This document shows, in pieces, positions 1 to 9,684 of a DNA stretch of 64,000 nucleotides (within the stretch, counting starts at the first letter, position 1; each line of letters starts with the position of its first letter). The notes below the pieces were generated by a model, which searched no databases, was not told the origin of the DNA, and worked only from the letters and a program-made list of their open reading frames with translations. The translations under genes were made by a program, and so were the position numbers. Source of the DNA: Terrimonas ginsenosidimutans. Lineage in GTDB: Bacteria > Bacteroidota > Bacteroidia > Chitinophagales > Chitinophagaceae. The stretch spans positions 172,480 through 236,479 of the forward strand of contig NZ_JAKLTR010000014.1 in the NCBI RefSeq assembly GCF_022012415.1, in the 5' to 3' direction.

Positions 1-225
1 CCAGACAGACAGATCTCCCGTTTCTTTCCAGTAGAGATAGGCCAGGATGCTTTTTGTTCCCGCCCCGTCCGCATGCATCAGGTTCACCCAATCCGCATCT
101 CCACACAGCACATCCGGATAGATCTTACAAAACGCTTTGGGATAAAGGCCTTTATCCAGTTTTTTCGTCGCAGCGTGCACCTCTTCCTTTTGTGCCGAAA
201 CGCCTCTTTTATCGTATAAGCTCAT
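1..225 (-). CDS. purM: Phosphoribosylformylglycinamidine cyclo-ligase (AIR synthase), 5' part only
   Basis: Reading leftwards from the ATG whose complement is at 223-225, an open frame of 75 codons runs off the left edge. It begins [17 protein letters not shown] and contains [10 protein letters not shown], the start expected of the Bacteroidota form of AIR synthase, with the nucleotide-binding DGAGTK segment. The enzyme makes aminoimidazole ribotide in purine synthesis; purC, another enzyme of the pathway, lies about 9.6 kb away. Divergent from ribF, with about 200 bp between the two starts. Only the N-terminal fragment is visible, so the call rests on start and motif identity. Confidence 0.85.
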   Translation of the reverse strand, partial: MSLYDKRGVSAQKEEVHAATKKLDKGLYPKAFCKIYPDVLCGDADWVNLMHADGAGTKSILAYLYWKETGDLSVW

Positions 226-258
226 GGGTAAAATTGAGGCGCGAAAATAAACAAAAAT

Positions 259-403
259 ACTGTCCGTTGTCCTTTGCCTGCTAATCGTTGTCCGTTGTCC
301 GTTGACCGTTGACCGGAAAACAGCAAAATCTTACATTACAAAATTTAATTCCTGGCTCTCCGGACAACGGTCAACGGACAACGAACAACGGTCATCGGCC
401 ATC
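259..403. repeat. Family A heptad quasi-palindrome (A1)
   Basis: The left arm (core 285-316) is made of TGTCCGT/TGACCGT heptads. The right arm (359-403) carries the inverted words, GGACAACGGTCAACG. About 40 bp of AT-rich DNA separates them. Unlike the other family A members, this one lies between two divergent starts (purM and ribF) and does not abut a stop codon. Confidence 0.8.
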
Positions 404-413
404 GATTTCCTCC

Positions 414-421
414 TATCTTTG
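414..421 (+). promoter_or_regulatory. Bacteroidota -7 box (TATCTTTG) for ribF
   Basis: TATCTTTG matches the TAnnTTTG -7 element of the Bacteroidota primary sigma factor. It ends 7 bases before the ribF ATG, so transcription would start almost at the start codon. No clear -33 TTTG is seen. Confidence 0.5.
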
Positions 422-428
422 CCCCTTT

Positions 429-1367
429 ATGCAAATTCACAGAAACCTTGATCAGTTGCCCGAATTCAGGAATGCTGTGGTCACGATCGGTACTTTTGAC
501 GGCGTTCATGCCGGCCACCGGCAGATCATTGATGAGCTGATCCGCGAAGCCAGGTCTGTAAACGGTGAAACCGTGATCATTACTTTCCACCCGCATCCGC
601 GTAAAGTGGTGACGTCTGCGATACTCGGTGTAAGGTTGATCAATACACCGGAAGAAAAACTGGAGCTGCTCGAGCAACTGGGGATCGATCACGTGGTGGT
701 GGTTCCCTTCACTGATGCGTTTGCCAACCAGTCTGCCGAAGACTATGTCGAAAACTTCCTGGTAAAAAGATTTCATCCGCATACCGTCATCATCGGTTAT
801 GACCATCGTTTTGGCAAAGAGCGTAAAGGCGATTACAGGCTGCTGGAGCAACTGGCGCCGCGTTTCGGCTATCAGCTCAGGGAAATCCCAAAACACATCC
901 TGGATGAGATCGCTATCAGTTCCACACGCATCCGCGAAGCCCTGCTCGAAGGCCGTGTCTCCATCGCTGATAAATTGCTGGGGTATGATTTCTTTTTCTC
1001 CGGCGTGGTGGTGCATGGCGATAAACTGGGCCGAGAACTTGGCTACCCCACGGCTAATATCCATGTACCTGATGAGGAAAAGATCATTCCGGGTAACGGG
1101 ATCTATGCTGTCTATGCCGCCCTTACGCATGGTGAGCCTGCTTCCAGCCGGCTGAAAGGGATGATGAGTATCGGCTTCAGACCAACGGTCGACGGCAAAA
1201 GACGGGTGATTGAAGTGAACCTGTTTGATTTCAACCAGGATATCTATGGAAAAACGATCCGCATCTTTATAAAAAAATACCTGAGAGAAGAAATAAAGTT
1301 TGATTCACTGGAAGCACTCGTAAAACAGATCGACCAGGATAAGATCGATAGCCTTAACATCCTGTAA
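429..1367 (+). CDS. ribF: Bifunctional riboflavin kinase / FAD synthetase
   Basis: Phosphorylates riboflavin to FMN and adenylylates FMN to FAD. Of 312 residues, the N-terminal nucleotidyltransferase domain carries GTFDGVHAGH (residues 21-30) and, later, the ISSTRIR motif. The C-terminal riboflavin-kinase domain carries GYPTAN at about residue 205. The ATG at 429 is chosen because homologues begin at MQIHRNL and upstream in-frame sequence is family A repeat. A TATCTTTG -7 box sits 7 bp upstream, suggesting a leaderless or nearly leaderless mRNA. No FMN riboswitch is visible upstream. Appears to be a single-gene unit. Confidence 0.95.
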   Translation: MQIHRNLDQLPEFRNAVVTIGTFDGVHAGHRQIIDELIREARSVNGETVIITFHPHPRKVVTSAILGVRLINTPEEKLELLEQLGIDHVVVVPFTDAFANQSAEDYVENFLVKRFHPHTVIIGYDHRFGKERKGDYRLLEQLAPRFGYQLREIPKHILDEIAISSTRIREALLEGRVSIADKLLGYDFFFSGVVVHGDKLGRELGYPTANIHVPDEEKIIPGNGIYAVYAALTHGEPASSRLKGMMSIGFRPTVDGKRRVIEVNLFDFNQDIYGKTIRIFIKKYLREEIKFDSLEALVKQIDQDKIDSLNIL

Positions 1368-1527
1368 AAACAGCATATCATTCCCTGTTCAGGATCGCGC
1401 ATGTAATATAAAAGCAAGTGAAAACACTTAAAGGCTAATAATAGAATTTCTTTGTTGATAAAAACTCCCGGAGGGCTATTGCGCATCCATAAAGCACGCT
1501 CTATCTTGCGTTGCAAATTCCCGTACT

Positions 1528-2484
1528 ATGAAAAGAACCTGGCTGCTCCCGGCAGCATGTATGTGCCTGATAATCGCTTCCTGTAAGTCAGATCATGAAG
1601 ACACCCCCAAACCAGAACCGGCTAATGCTGAAAAAACATTGATGTCGATTGAAAAAATATGGGAACCGTCTTCCGGAATGGTAACATTTTCTTCCGTTGT
1701 TCTTAAGGGAAACGTGTCGCAAAACACCCTTACGTTCTGGGCTGACTCAACAAAAGACAGCTATACCAGGTATTTTTATGACCAGGGCGGTCTTCTGCAA
1801 AAGATCCTTTACAATAAGGTTGACGCAAACTTCTCAAAAAAAGACTCGCTGGTAATCGACCGGAAAGGAAATGGTGTTATCGATCTGATAGCCTCAAACG
1901 CTGCAACCATACGCTGCACTGTCTTACTTCTGCCAGACGGTGGAAAAGAAATAAGCTATGCAAAGAATGCAGCTACTGTTAAAAAGATCGTGCTGGATAA
2001 AGACGGGTATCCTGTAACAGATATCGAAACCAATAGCAGTGCAAATAACTCAATCACCCTTCGCTATTTTTATGATGCCAACAAGAAGCTTACCAGCAGG
2101 CTTGACACAACAAGATCCGGCACAACTATCTTTACCACAAAACTGATCGTTACAGCGGAAAACTCTCCCAACACTCACATGGTCTCCCTGCTCAAAAAAT
2201 TGTTTGGTGCTGATCTGGAGTGGATGATGCACGACCAGGCATTCGGCACAACGCCTTTTGATATGTTGAACACTTATTTTACCACTTCGTCCACCCTATT
2301 GAATGGCGGCATCAGATCATGGACGGCCTCTCCAACAATTTCGACTGATGGAGTAAATTTTGGTCCGGCTGCTGGTTCAGAACGGGTTTATGAGACCACT
2401 TATGACACAAAAGGTCGCCTTTCCAAACGAATTATGAGATATTCACCCTACACTCAGATCTTTAACTATAAGTATTTTGATTAA
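1528..2484 (+). CDS. Hypothetical exported lipoprotein
   Basis: 318 residues. A charged start, a hydrophobic stretch and the lipobox IASC put the lipidated cysteine at residue 19, so it should be anchored to a cell-envelope membrane. A Glu/Pro/Lys linker follows. The mature part has segments such as RYFYDQGGLLQKI and YETTYDTKGRLSKRI, resembling the YD/RHS-type beta strands seen in many Bacteroidota surface lipoproteins. No catalytic motif recognised. It ends just before a strong hairpin terminator shared with the convergent lipoprotein gene at 2554-3306. Confidence 0.75.
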   Translation: MKRTWLLPAACMCLIIASCKSDHEDTPKPEPANAEKTLMSIEKIWEPSSGMVTFSSVVLKGNVSQNTLTFWADSTKDSYTRYFYDQGGLLQKILYNKVDANFSKKDSLVIDRKGNGVIDLIASNAATIRCTVLLLPDGGKEISYAKNAATVKKIVLDKDGYPVTDIETNSSANNSITLRYFYDANKKLTSRLDTTRSGTTIFTTKLIVTAENSPNTHMVSLLKKLFGADLEWMMHDQAFGTTPFDMLNTYFTTSSTLLNGGIRSWTASPTISTDGVNFGPAAGSERVYETTYDTKGRLSKRIMRYSPYTQIFNYKYFD

Positions 2485-2499
2485 GATCCATCACATTCT

Positions 2500-2539
2500 A
2501 AAAACAGAAAACCCCGGTATCCCGGGGCTTTCTGTTTTT
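2500..2539. terminator. Bidirectional hairpin terminator
   Basis: Near-perfect inverted repeat around ACCCCGGTATCCCGGGG with flanking A-rich and T-rich arms (AAAACAGAAA / TTTCTGTTTTT). It lies between the stop codons of two convergent genes, so it can end both transcripts. Confidence 0.85.
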
Positions 2540-2553
2540 AAGAATGTATTGCT

Positions 2554-3306
2554 TTAGAATTCCACTTTGTATTCAAGCTTTGTCGCATCTTCAAAGAAAT
2601 CACTCATATCATTTTCTACTGTCAGTGTTTTCTTATCTTCAGAAAGTTTTGCATTTGCACCTTCAACACTTTTCGCAGGTTTCGGCAAATGAATGATCAC
2701 CTTGTTCAGGAACGGTAAACCCTGTGACATCGCTTCTTTCAGGCTCTGCATCCCCTGGTCGGCACCAACTGTTGCATATTTCTCTTTATCAAGACGTACT
2801 TCTATCAAACCTTTTGAATAGGTAGTTTTGAAATAGTCGTCAAAGCCAGCCTGGGGCAGGGGCAACGCATCATCAGGCATTCCTTCCTGGCCTTTACCGC
2901 TCATTTGTTTCTTCATTGATTCCTTCATGAGTTTCCCGGACAGTTGTTGCAGTTTGGTAATTTCTGTAACATCAGAGAAGGGGAAACTGATTTTCGCCAG
3001 GAATTTATCTTCTTCCATGTTCATCACCATTGCCATTGAGCCTTTTTTCAGCAATTCTTTGTCCGCAGGCGTAGCATCAGGAATACTGTCTGCCATGTTT
3101 GCAAAAGAAATGGTCGTGTCCAGTTTCTGATCGCCCATTTTATCTGCCTCTCCAGACATTTTTGCAATCCCTAGCAATTGGCTCATGTCCATGGTAGTCA
3201 CCATCGTGCCTCCGCCATTATCATTGATGGAAATTTCCCGGGTAGTTTGACAGCTAGTCAGGAAAAAAAGTCCTGCTGCAAAAAAAAGACTAGAAAGTTT
3301 TTTCAT
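2554..3306 (-). CDS. Hypothetical lipoprotein
   Basis: 250 residues from the ATG at 3306 (MKKLSSLFF). A possible earlier start would precede a non-hydrophobic leader, so the later ATG is preferred. Lipobox FLTSC gives a lipidated Cys19. The mature protein is rich in Lys, Asp and Met with no cysteine cluster or enzyme motif I recognise. Its beta-strand/helix pattern is typical of envelope lipoproteins of unknown role. Convergent with the lipoprotein at 1528; the next gene upstream on the same strand is holA, 70 bp away. Confidence 0.75.
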   Translation of the reverse strand: MKKLSSLFFAAGLFFLTSCQTTREISINDNGGGTMVTTMDMSQLLGIAKMSGEADKMGDQKLDTTISFANMADSIPDATPADKELLKKGSMAMVMNMEEDKFLAKISFPFSDVTEITKLQQLSGKLMKESMKKQMSGKGQEGMPDDALPLPQAGFDDYFKTTYSKGLIEVRLDKEKYATVGADQGMQSLKEAMSQGLPFLNKVIIHLPKPAKSVEGANAKLSEDKKTLTVENDMSDFFEDATKLEYKVEF

Positions 3307-3376
3307 TTTGGTGTTGTTTTTATCTGGTAACATACCCGCAAATTACGTGTCCGGGTTTAAAAAAAAATTTATATGA

Positions 3377-4375
3377 TCAGGCCATGATCTTATAGACCAT
3401 TTCCTTCATTAAAGAACCATCCTCAGTGGGCGCGGCATTGACACCAATGCTCTTCAGATTATACTGGTGCAATAACAGCAATACACGTTCTACTCCGGTA
3501 TAATCATATACCCGCGATGCATGCAGGTAATCTTTGACAAAAAAAGGATTTACGCCAATCGCGGAAGCAATAGCTTTCTCATCCTGCGAACCTGCACCGA
3601 AAACCATAAACACTTTGCTGAAAAAACCATAGAGAGATGGCAATATCAACTGGATCGGTGCGGCTTTCGGGTTTGATTCAAAATACTGGATGATCCGTAT
3701 GCTTTTGGCGAGATCTTTTTTTGCCAGTGCCGCCTGCAATTCAAATACGTTGAAATCTTTGCTCACCCCAACGAACTCCTCGATATCATCTTCCGTGATA
3801 TTTTTCCTCGCGGCAAGATTAACAGAGATCTTTTCAATCTCGTTTTCTATCCGGCTGAGATCATTTCCTATATGATCGATCAGGAGAGCTAACCCTTTTG
3901 GAGAAATGGAGAGATCTTTTGAACGCAATAACTCCTGCGTCCAATCGGGCAGTTGGCTGTCATAGATCTTTTTAGTACTGATGAACACGCCTTTTTCCTT
4001 CAGGACCTTTGCAAATTTGGTGCGGCCATCTACTTTTTTGTCTTTATAGGAAACAACAAATACAGTTGACGACAACGGGTTTTCTACATATCCCTCCAGC
4101 TTTTCTATATCGCGCATTTGTTGTGCTTCTTTAAGTACAACCACCTGCCTTTCTGCAAACATTGGATAACGTCTGCAGGCGTTTACGATATCCGCCCAGT
4201 TCGAATCCCGTCCATAAAATATCGATAGATTGAATGAAGCTTCACTTTCAGGAAGAAGGTTATGTTCAGCGTAATTAATTACTTTATCGATGAAATACTC
4301 TTCCTCTCCTTCAAGCCAGTAAACCGGCTTGAATACCCCCTTTTTCCATTCTGCTATGATTTTTTCAACCGCCAT
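3377..4375 (-). CDS. holA: DNA polymerase III delta subunit
   Basis: 332 residues with the clamp-loader delta-subunit layout: an N-terminal segment beginning MAVEKIIAEWKKGVFKPVYWLEG, an AAA+-like region without a working Walker A, and an all-alpha C-terminal collar domain. In the clamp loader, delta opens the beta sliding clamp during replication. Length fits the family. A TATCTTAG box lies 10 bp before the ATG, one base off the TAnnTTTG consensus. It appears to be transcribed alone or together with the downstream lipoprotein gene. Confidence 0.88.
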   Translation of the reverse strand: MAVEKIIAEWKKGVFKPVYWLEGEEEYFIDKVINYAEHNLLPESEASFNLSIFYGRDSNWADIVNACRRYPMFAERQVVVLKEAQQMRDIEKLEGYVENPLSSTVFVVSYKDKKVDGRTKFAKVLKEKGVFISTKKIYDSQLPDWTQELLRSKDLSISPKGLALLIDHIGNDLSRIENEIEKISVNLAARKNITEDDIEEFVGVSKDFNVFELQAALAKKDLAKSIRIIQYFESNPKAAPIQLILPSLYGFFSKVFMVFGAGSQDEKAIASAIGVNPFFVKDYLHASRVYDYTGVERVLLLLHQYNLKSIGVNAAPTEDGSLMKEMVYKIMA

Positions 4376-4645
4376 AAGGCGCTAAGATACAGGCTTTAGC
4401 TATTTTTCTGCGGAAGGGATTGTGAAGTTTTCGCGATCCAAAAAAAAGTTTCTGGCACGGTTTTCGGAATTGACTGTGCGAATTAACGCAGATTACACGA
4501 ATTGATACAATTATTTGAATTGTACAAGACATGGAATCAGTTAATTACCAAAGAAACCACTGTACAGTAGAAAAATCACTATTCACTAAACGAATCGAAA
4601 GAGAAACATTAAATTTAAAATTTAAAACACTTAAAACCCATCTAT

Positions 4646-5629
4646 ATGGCAAACACGAATTATCCATCCGCTACTCCGCAAAATCAGCCACCGGCTCCTC
4701 AAAACCGCGGTAGTCGTAATTTATTGATAGGAATTTTAGTTGCAGCACTGCTCGGTACCTGGGGTTATCTGCTCTATGATAAAAACAAGTCAGGAGAAGA
4801 TATCAAGGTTGCACAAGTGCAGTCAGACTCCTACATGTCTCAGCGTGATTCACTCAAGCTGATGTATGACGAGGCTGAAATGCGTCTTGATTCGATCACT
4901 GGCGCAAACAACAACCTGCAAGGTGAAAAATCTTCCCTGCAAAAAGACATTGATTCTAAAAAAGCTGAGATCCGCAGCATCCTGAGCAAAAAGAATGCTT
5001 CTGATGCTGAACTGGCAAGAGCCCGTACACTGATCTCTGAATTGAATGATAAGATCGCTAACCTGGAGCAGGAAGTTTCAAGACTGACCGGCGAAAACCA
5101 GGAGCTGACAGCAAATAATACACAGCTGAGCTCAGAAAAACAAGTACTGGAGCAAAACCTTCAGACATCTTCTTCTGAAAAAGAAGCGCTGTCACAAACT
5201 GTTGACGTAGGTTCTACTTTCAGCGCATCAAACATTCAGATCACTCCGATCAATGAAAAGAAAAACGGTAAAGAGAAAGTGAGCACTACAGCAAAACGCG
5301 TTGATAAACTGGTTGTTTCTTTTGATGTAGAAAACCGTATCGCTAAATCTGGTCCTGCTGATATGTATATCATGGTAACTGCGCCTGATGGTAAAGTAGT
5401 TTCTGATGCAAATCTCGGATCTGGTACGTTGACTACACGTGCAGATGGTGACAAAGCGTTCACAACTAAAGTTCCGGTTGAATACGAACAAGGTACCCGT
5501 AAAGCTGTACAGTTCCCTATTCGCCAGGAAGATTTCCAAAGAGGTGATTACAAAATCGAGATCTATCATAACGGGTTCAAAATTGGTGAATCAACAAGAA
5601 CCCTGAAAAAAGGTGGTCTCTTTAGCTAA
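4646..5629 (+). CDS. Membrane-anchored coiled-coil protein
   Basis: 327 residues. A short Pro/Gln/Asn-rich N-terminus, one transmembrane helix at residues 25-44 (NLLIGILVAALLGTWGYLLY), a long predicted coiled coil at about 60-190 with Glu/Lys/Ser/Leu heptads, and a C-terminal beta-rich domain from about 195 ending GESTRTLKKGG. The C-terminal part is probably periplasmic. No named family recognised. The 270 bp upstream includes a fragment (about 4480-4503) of another common Bacteroidota intergenic word (GCGAATTAACGCAGATTACA), also seen near 51595 and 60160, but no clear promoter. Confidence 0.8.
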   Translation: MANTNYPSATPQNQPPAPQNRGSRNLLIGILVAALLGTWGYLLYDKNKSGEDIKVAQVQSDSYMSQRDSLKLMYDEAEMRLDSITGANNNLQGEKSSLQKDIDSKKAEIRSILSKKNASDAELARARTLISELNDKIANLEQEVSRLTGENQELTANNTQLSSEKQVLEQNLQTSSSEKEALSQTVDVGSTFSASNIQITPINEKKNGKEKVSTTAKRVDKLVVSFDVENRIAKSGPADMYIMVTAPDGKVVSDANLGSGTLTTRADGDKAFTTKVPVEYEQGTRKAVQFPIRQEDFQRGDYKIEIYHNGFKIGESTRTLKKGGLFS

Positions 5630-5747
5630 GAGGTTGATAGAGGAGAAAGAGGATAAAAGCATTTCCTTTGAATCCCTTCCTTCTTCAGACCCTTAGTATA
5701 AAAATGGTGGTTTATTCGGTTAAAAGCAGTTGCAACTCCTGCAACAC

Positions 5748-5780
5748 AACCGCTTCACTTTCAAGTGAGGCGGTTTTTTT
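5748..5780 (+). terminator. Hairpin terminator downstream of the coiled-coil gene
   Basis: AACCGCTTCACTT / AAGTGAGGCGGTT, a 13-bp stem with one wobble and a 2-base loop, followed by TTTTT. It lies about 120 bp past the stop codon of the gene ending at 5629. Confidence 0.75.
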
Positions 5781-5864
5781 ATGTGAAGAGGTGAAGAAGA
5801 GAACAACCGATCTGTGCGGCCAGGCCTCCTATCGGATTAAGCGTAAAAGTTGTGGGATGGTTGT

Positions 5865-5897
5865 TTAAATGTTTAAGGGTTTAAAAGTTTAAAGGTT
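5865..5897. repeat. Family C single arm (C1)
   Basis: Iterated TTTAAA words (TGTTTAAGGGTTTAAAAGTT) directly before the 500-bp repeat copy 1. The matching right arm seen at copy 2 is missing here. Confidence 0.6.
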
Positions 5898-6395
5898 TTT
5901 GCTTTTGCTTTTGCTTCTGTCCCTCCCCTGATGTAATCAGGCTTGGCGGTATTCTGCAAACGGGTTATTATCACTTGTCCACTTACAGGTTTTTAAGCGA
6001 TAGCTGTCTGATCGGGCACAAAAAACGTGAGCACGCCTTGAAGCGATATATGCTCTTTAGACACGACATTCTGGCACGGGAAGCCAGCTGATAAGTTGAC
6101 TAATGATAATCATTCAGGCTCAAACTTCGCGTGTTTTTGAAATGCTTGTTGGTTGTCGTTAGTCCGTCTCTTGGTCGTCCTTTGGCCGTCCAAAGTTTGA
6201 CGGGATTCAGGCAGTGAAAAATGGTGACAAGCTGACACGCTGAGGGTGATAAATCTTTTGAGCGACTGGCGTAGGTTCCCTCCTCCGCTTCGCTACGGTG
6301 GAAGGGCCGCCAGAAGTTTATGCGAGCGATGCTCATCCCGAACATTTCAACCCAAGCCATTTTGTAGACCATCCCCCAACTTTTCAACATGATCC
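5898..6395. repeat. ~500-bp dispersed repeat, copy 1
   Basis: Nearly the same sequence occurs at 47980-48479 in the same orientation, over 90% identical by eye from the GCTTTTGCT start to ACATGATCC. Internal hairpins kept in both copies: CCTGATGTAATCAGG, CTGGC-6-GCCAG, CTTTGGCCGTCCAAAG, and CCCTCC..TTCGCTACGGTGGAAGGG. The open frame on the minus strand (about 6100-6474) is not conserved: a one-base indel at GGGATTCAGG versus GGGATTTCAGG shifts it, and changes inside the shared part alter residues. It is therefore more likely a structured noncoding or non-autonomous mobile element than a gene. Confidence 0.85.
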
Positions 6396-6743
6396 CTCCT
6401 ATCGTACTGATCCAGCAGATAACGAGTAGCCTTTCCTTTTTGCAGCACAGCCCCACAGATGATTTTCTACACAAATTATTTGATCTGCGTAATCTGCTGT
6501 CACCTGCCCAAGCGGAGCAAAAAAGATGTGTCCTTTGACCCGGACAAAAGGGAAAAGTTGCGCCTCTGACAGTCTTGAAATGATTTCAGACCTCAGGTGG
6601 CCCGGGAAGCCGTGTTCGTACTAAATCTCTGCTGACCACCTGAAGTATTTATTCCTCCTGAATAGAACACTTCGCTTCATGCCCAGCCTGGATTATCAGC
6701 AGAAAAGAAAGTTTTGAGGGATACGAAACACTATTCTACCTCA
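6396..6743. other. Non-coding spacer
   Basis: About 350 bp between the 500-bp repeat and the TonB-receptor terminator. I see no gene. The only structure noted is an inverted pair CAGGTGG (6594) / CCACCTG (6636) around a 35-base loop; its meaning is unknown. Confidence 0.5.
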
Positions 6744-6772
6744 CAAAAAAGCCGTTCCTCATCGGAACGGCT
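6744..6772 (-). terminator. Rho-independent terminator of the TonB receptor
   Basis: On the minus strand, GCCGTTCC-GATG-AGGAACGGC is followed by TTTTTT. It begins 24 bp past the receptor stop codon. Confidence 0.9.
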
Positions 6773-6795
6773 TCTTGTTTATCTTTTATTGGTAT

Positions 6796-9684
6796 TTAGA
6801 AGATGTTGTATCCATAGCTCACATAATACAGGCCACCAACATATGGACTACCAAAACCTGTCCGGTAGTAACTATTGCCGATGTTAGTACCACCTACACG
6901 GAATACACTTTTTGATTTTGCCGGACGGTAGGTGATCTGTGCATCAACCCAGGTAAAATAAGGAAGCTCTCCGGAAACGAAAGTGCCTTCATAATAGCTG
7001 TTATCCTGCCATTTTGCGACTACGTTAAAGCCTACGTTCCTGAAGACATTTTCATTGCGCAGCCCGATGTTGAAGCGGTATTTCGGGGCGTTGAAAAATG
7101 ATACGAATCCTGGAGCGAGATCTTTCAACTGATCATGGAATACGTTACCATAAAGGTTGAAGGCTTTTGGCAACTGGTACTCCAGGCCGACACCCCAACC
7201 AAGTGCTTTCACATCTTCATCCGCATTCTGCTTGTAAGAAACGTTGGTTGTGGTCAGGGAAGAAAGCAGTCCAACAGGCGAATTCGGGATGTTTGACTGA
7301 CCAACACCGATCGTTGCCAGGAAGTTCTTGTATACACTGTAATATGCATAAGCGTCTACGAGGAGGCGTCCGCCGAGGATCCCCTTGTAACCTACTTCAT
7401 AAGAATTTACTGTTTCAGGCTTTACTTCTCTGAACTGAGCCTGGACAAGTTTTGTCGCATCGCCGGTACCGCGGTATTCCATGATGCTTGCAGCCGTATA
7501 ACCGGGGCGTGAAGTAGAGTTCAGGCCATAATAAGTCTGGAATTCAGGTAAACAGCCGATCAATGTCCCAGCTCCTGTGATGAGGCTGATATACTGGTCC
7601 TGGTTGGTCGGGAAACGATACGCGGTCTGATAAGAGAAGCGAATATTGTTGTCTTTGGCCACTTTCAGTACAGCGGTAAAGCGTGGAGTGAAACGACCGT
7701 CGAAGTTTGTTTGTTTATCATACCGGCCAGCTGCGGTAAGTGTGAGGAAATCATCAAACAGCGATTTACGCAACTGGATGTATCCGCCATACTCGTTGAT
7801 CTTGATATTTCCTGCTGTATCGGCGAACAGAGTACCGCCTGAATTAAGCACATATTGTTTCCAGTTAGCACCAACGATCACTTCTACCTTATCACTGAAA
7901 CCACCGGCTTCCGAAAGGTTCAGCTGGCCCTCTCCTGCCCAAAGATCAGTTTTATCAAGGAAGAGCGCACCTCCCTGAGAGATCGGAACAGAACGGCCTT
8001 CTTTCACAGCTGCCTCGTAAGCTGCAGTGCCCGGCATCAGGCGACCCTGATCAGCCGCAGCACGTGCATTGGTATGGATCTGCGCGTCAGAAAGATTTGC
8101 CATTGCCTGGCGGCGTGTTTCAGCGAATGTTCCGATATACTGGCCAAACCATGTTTGGTTGGATTTCCATTTGCTGTTGATGTATACACCAAGCGCGGTG
8201 GCGTTATAAGAACCACCGGCATTCTCCTGCGTTGTATAGCCGCGAAGGAACCAGTTCTTTGCCCTGATCTCGAGCTTATGCTGTGCCATTTTCAGGTTAC
8301 GGAGAGAATAGCGGTCTGCACCGGTATACACGGTTGTACCCGTTCCGAAATTGGTGCTGAGCGAAGCTTCGATGCCCGGCGTGATCTTGTAATGCAGCGC
8401 AGCGGTGAAGCGCGCGTTGATCGTGTTATAATCAACCAGGTCTTTTTCATCATAACCGGTGCGGGAAACGTTTGAATTACCAAAATAGCCTTTGGTGGCA
8501 CCGATATAAAAAGGCAGGAACTGTTGAACACTTGGCTGCTGTGCGGCCGGAAATGCAGAAATGAATGCACCGACCTGTGCATTCGTCGGATACGCGCCCA
8601 AAGGACCGAAATAGCCATTTGCAGCTTGTACCAGTGCAGCCGGTGCCTGTGCCATGACCAGTTGTGCGAACTGCATCATATTGGCGCTGGCCTCATCACC
8701 GTAGACATTCACACCGTTGTAATTCGGATCATTTCCACGGTTTCCTCCAACGACTTTGCTCAATACACCAAGCTGTTGCTTATTTCTGTCATCATTCGCA
8801 GCCCAGTCATTCGCGGTTACGAATGAGGCAGCGATCTTGAAAGCGAATTTATCTTTGAATGCTTTTGCCCAGCGGAATGACCAGTCGTAATAGGGAGAAG
8901 GTTTCTGACCGCTTTCGTCATTGATGTGCATGATACCCTGCTTCACGTTAAAACTGAAGCCCTGGTATTTGAAAGGATTTTTGCTGTTGATCAGGAGTGT
9001 TCCGTTCATACCGCCAGAGCCATAAAGCGCGGATGATGCACCTGCGAGCATTTCGACATTGTCCACATCAAGTTCATTGGGGCCGACAATACTTCCTACA
9101 GAAAAGTTCAGACCAGGCGCCTGGTTATCCATTCCGTCTACCAATTGGTTCAGCCGGATATTGCCGCTTCCCAGGAAGCCGCGGGTTGTAGGTGTTTTGA
9201 AAGTGAGGCTGGCCGTATGCATATCCACCCCTTTGAGGTTGGAGATGGCATCGTAAAAGTTTGGAGCTGCCACGTTGCGGATCGTGTTTGTACTCATCCG
9301 CTCGATGGTTACAGGAGATTCCAGGATCCGTGTAGGTGTGCGGTTCGCCGCAACAACCACTTCCTGGCCAAGAGAGATATTAGGCTTAAAGTCGACCTGA
9401 ATTTTTGCAGAAGCATCCGTAACGGTCACCTCATAATTCTCATATCCAACTGAACTAAAAACAAGTGTAACGGGCAATTTGGTAACATTCAGACTGAAAT
9501 CTCCATCGGAATTTGTAAACGTTCCCGTGCTCGTCCCTTTCACTACAACGGATACCGCAGGAACTACCTCCTGAGACGAATTATTGCGAACATTACCAGA
9601 GACTGAGACACTTTGCGCAAAAACCGTGGTCGTAAAAAGGCAGGACATCATCATGACCACTAAAAAGCGATAGCTTTTTCTCAT
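6796..9684 (-). CDS. TonB-dependent outer-membrane receptor with carboxypeptidase-D-like N-terminus
   Basis: 962 residues from the ATG at 9684; the TTG three codons earlier is not preferred. Signal peptide of about 24 residues ending VFAQ. A carboxypeptidase-D-like regulatory fold follows (about 27-105, SGNVRNN..GYENYEVTV), then a plug domain (about 115-235, with ALYGSGGMNGTLLI), then a long beta-barrel ending in Phe, as outer-membrane proteins do. Such receptors import large substrates using TonB energy. No SusD partner lies beside it, so it is probably not a classical glycan system. The substrate cannot be read from sequence. Confidence 0.92.
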   Translation of the reverse strand: MRKSYRFLVVMMMSCLFTTTVFAQSVSVSGNVRNNSSQEVVPAVSVVVKGTSTGTFTNSDGDFSLNVTKLPVTLVFSSVGYENYEVTVTDASAKIQVDFKPNISLGQEVVVAANRTPTRILESPVTIERMSTNTIRNVAAPNFYDAISNLKGVDMHTASLTFKTPTTRGFLGSGNIRLNQLVDGMDNQAPGLNFSVGSIVGPNELDVDNVEMLAGASSALYGSGGMNGTLLINSKNPFKYQGFSFNVKQGIMHINDESGQKPSPYYDWSFRWAKAFKDKFAFKIAASFVTANDWAANDDRNKQQLGVLSKVVGGNRGNDPNYNGVNVYGDEASANMMQFAQLVMAQAPAALVQAANGYFGPLGAYPTNAQVGAFISAFPAAQQPSVQQFLPFYIGATKGYFGNSNVSRTGYDEKDLVDYNTINARFTAALHYKITPGIEASLSTNFGTGTTVYTGADRYSLRNLKMAQHKLEIRAKNWFLRGYTTQENAGGSYNATALGVYINSKWKSNQTWFGQYIGTFAETRRQAMANLSDAQIHTNARAAADQGRLMPGTAAYEAAVKEGRSVPISQGGALFLDKTDLWAGEGQLNLSEAGGFSDKVEVIVGANWKQYVLNSGGTLFADTAGNIKINEYGGYIQLRKSLFDDFLTLTAAGRYDKQTNFDGRFTPRFTAVLKVAKDNNIRFSYQTAYRFPTNQDQYISLITGAGTLIGCLPEFQTYYGLNSTSRPGYTAASIMEYRGTGDATKLVQAQFREVKPETVNSYEVGYKGILGGRLLVDAYAYYSVYKNFLATIGVGQSNIPNSPVGLLSSLTTTNVSYKQNADEDVKALGWGVGLEYQLPKAFNLYGNVFHDQLKDLAPGFVSFFNAPKYRFNIGLRNENVFRNVGFNVVAKWQDNSYYEGTFVSGELPYFTWVDAQITYRPAKSKSVFRVGGTNIGNSYYRTGFGSPYVGGLYYVSYGYNIF

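Noticed and set aside
230..428. FMN riboswitch upstream of ribF
   Set aside because: Neither the conserved RFN helices nor motifs are seen; the space is filled by a family A repeat and a -7 box.
4451..4470. TGGCACGGTTTTCGG as a sigma-54 promoter
   Set aside because: The -12 GC is missing and the next start codon is about 190 bp away.
4531..4713. Small gene just before 4646
   Set aside because: It overlaps the coiled-coil gene in another frame and has no family feature.
6098..6116. AATGATAATCATT as a Fur box
   Set aside because: It is not kept in copy 2 of the repeat (GATGATAATCTTT) and no iron gene starts nearby.
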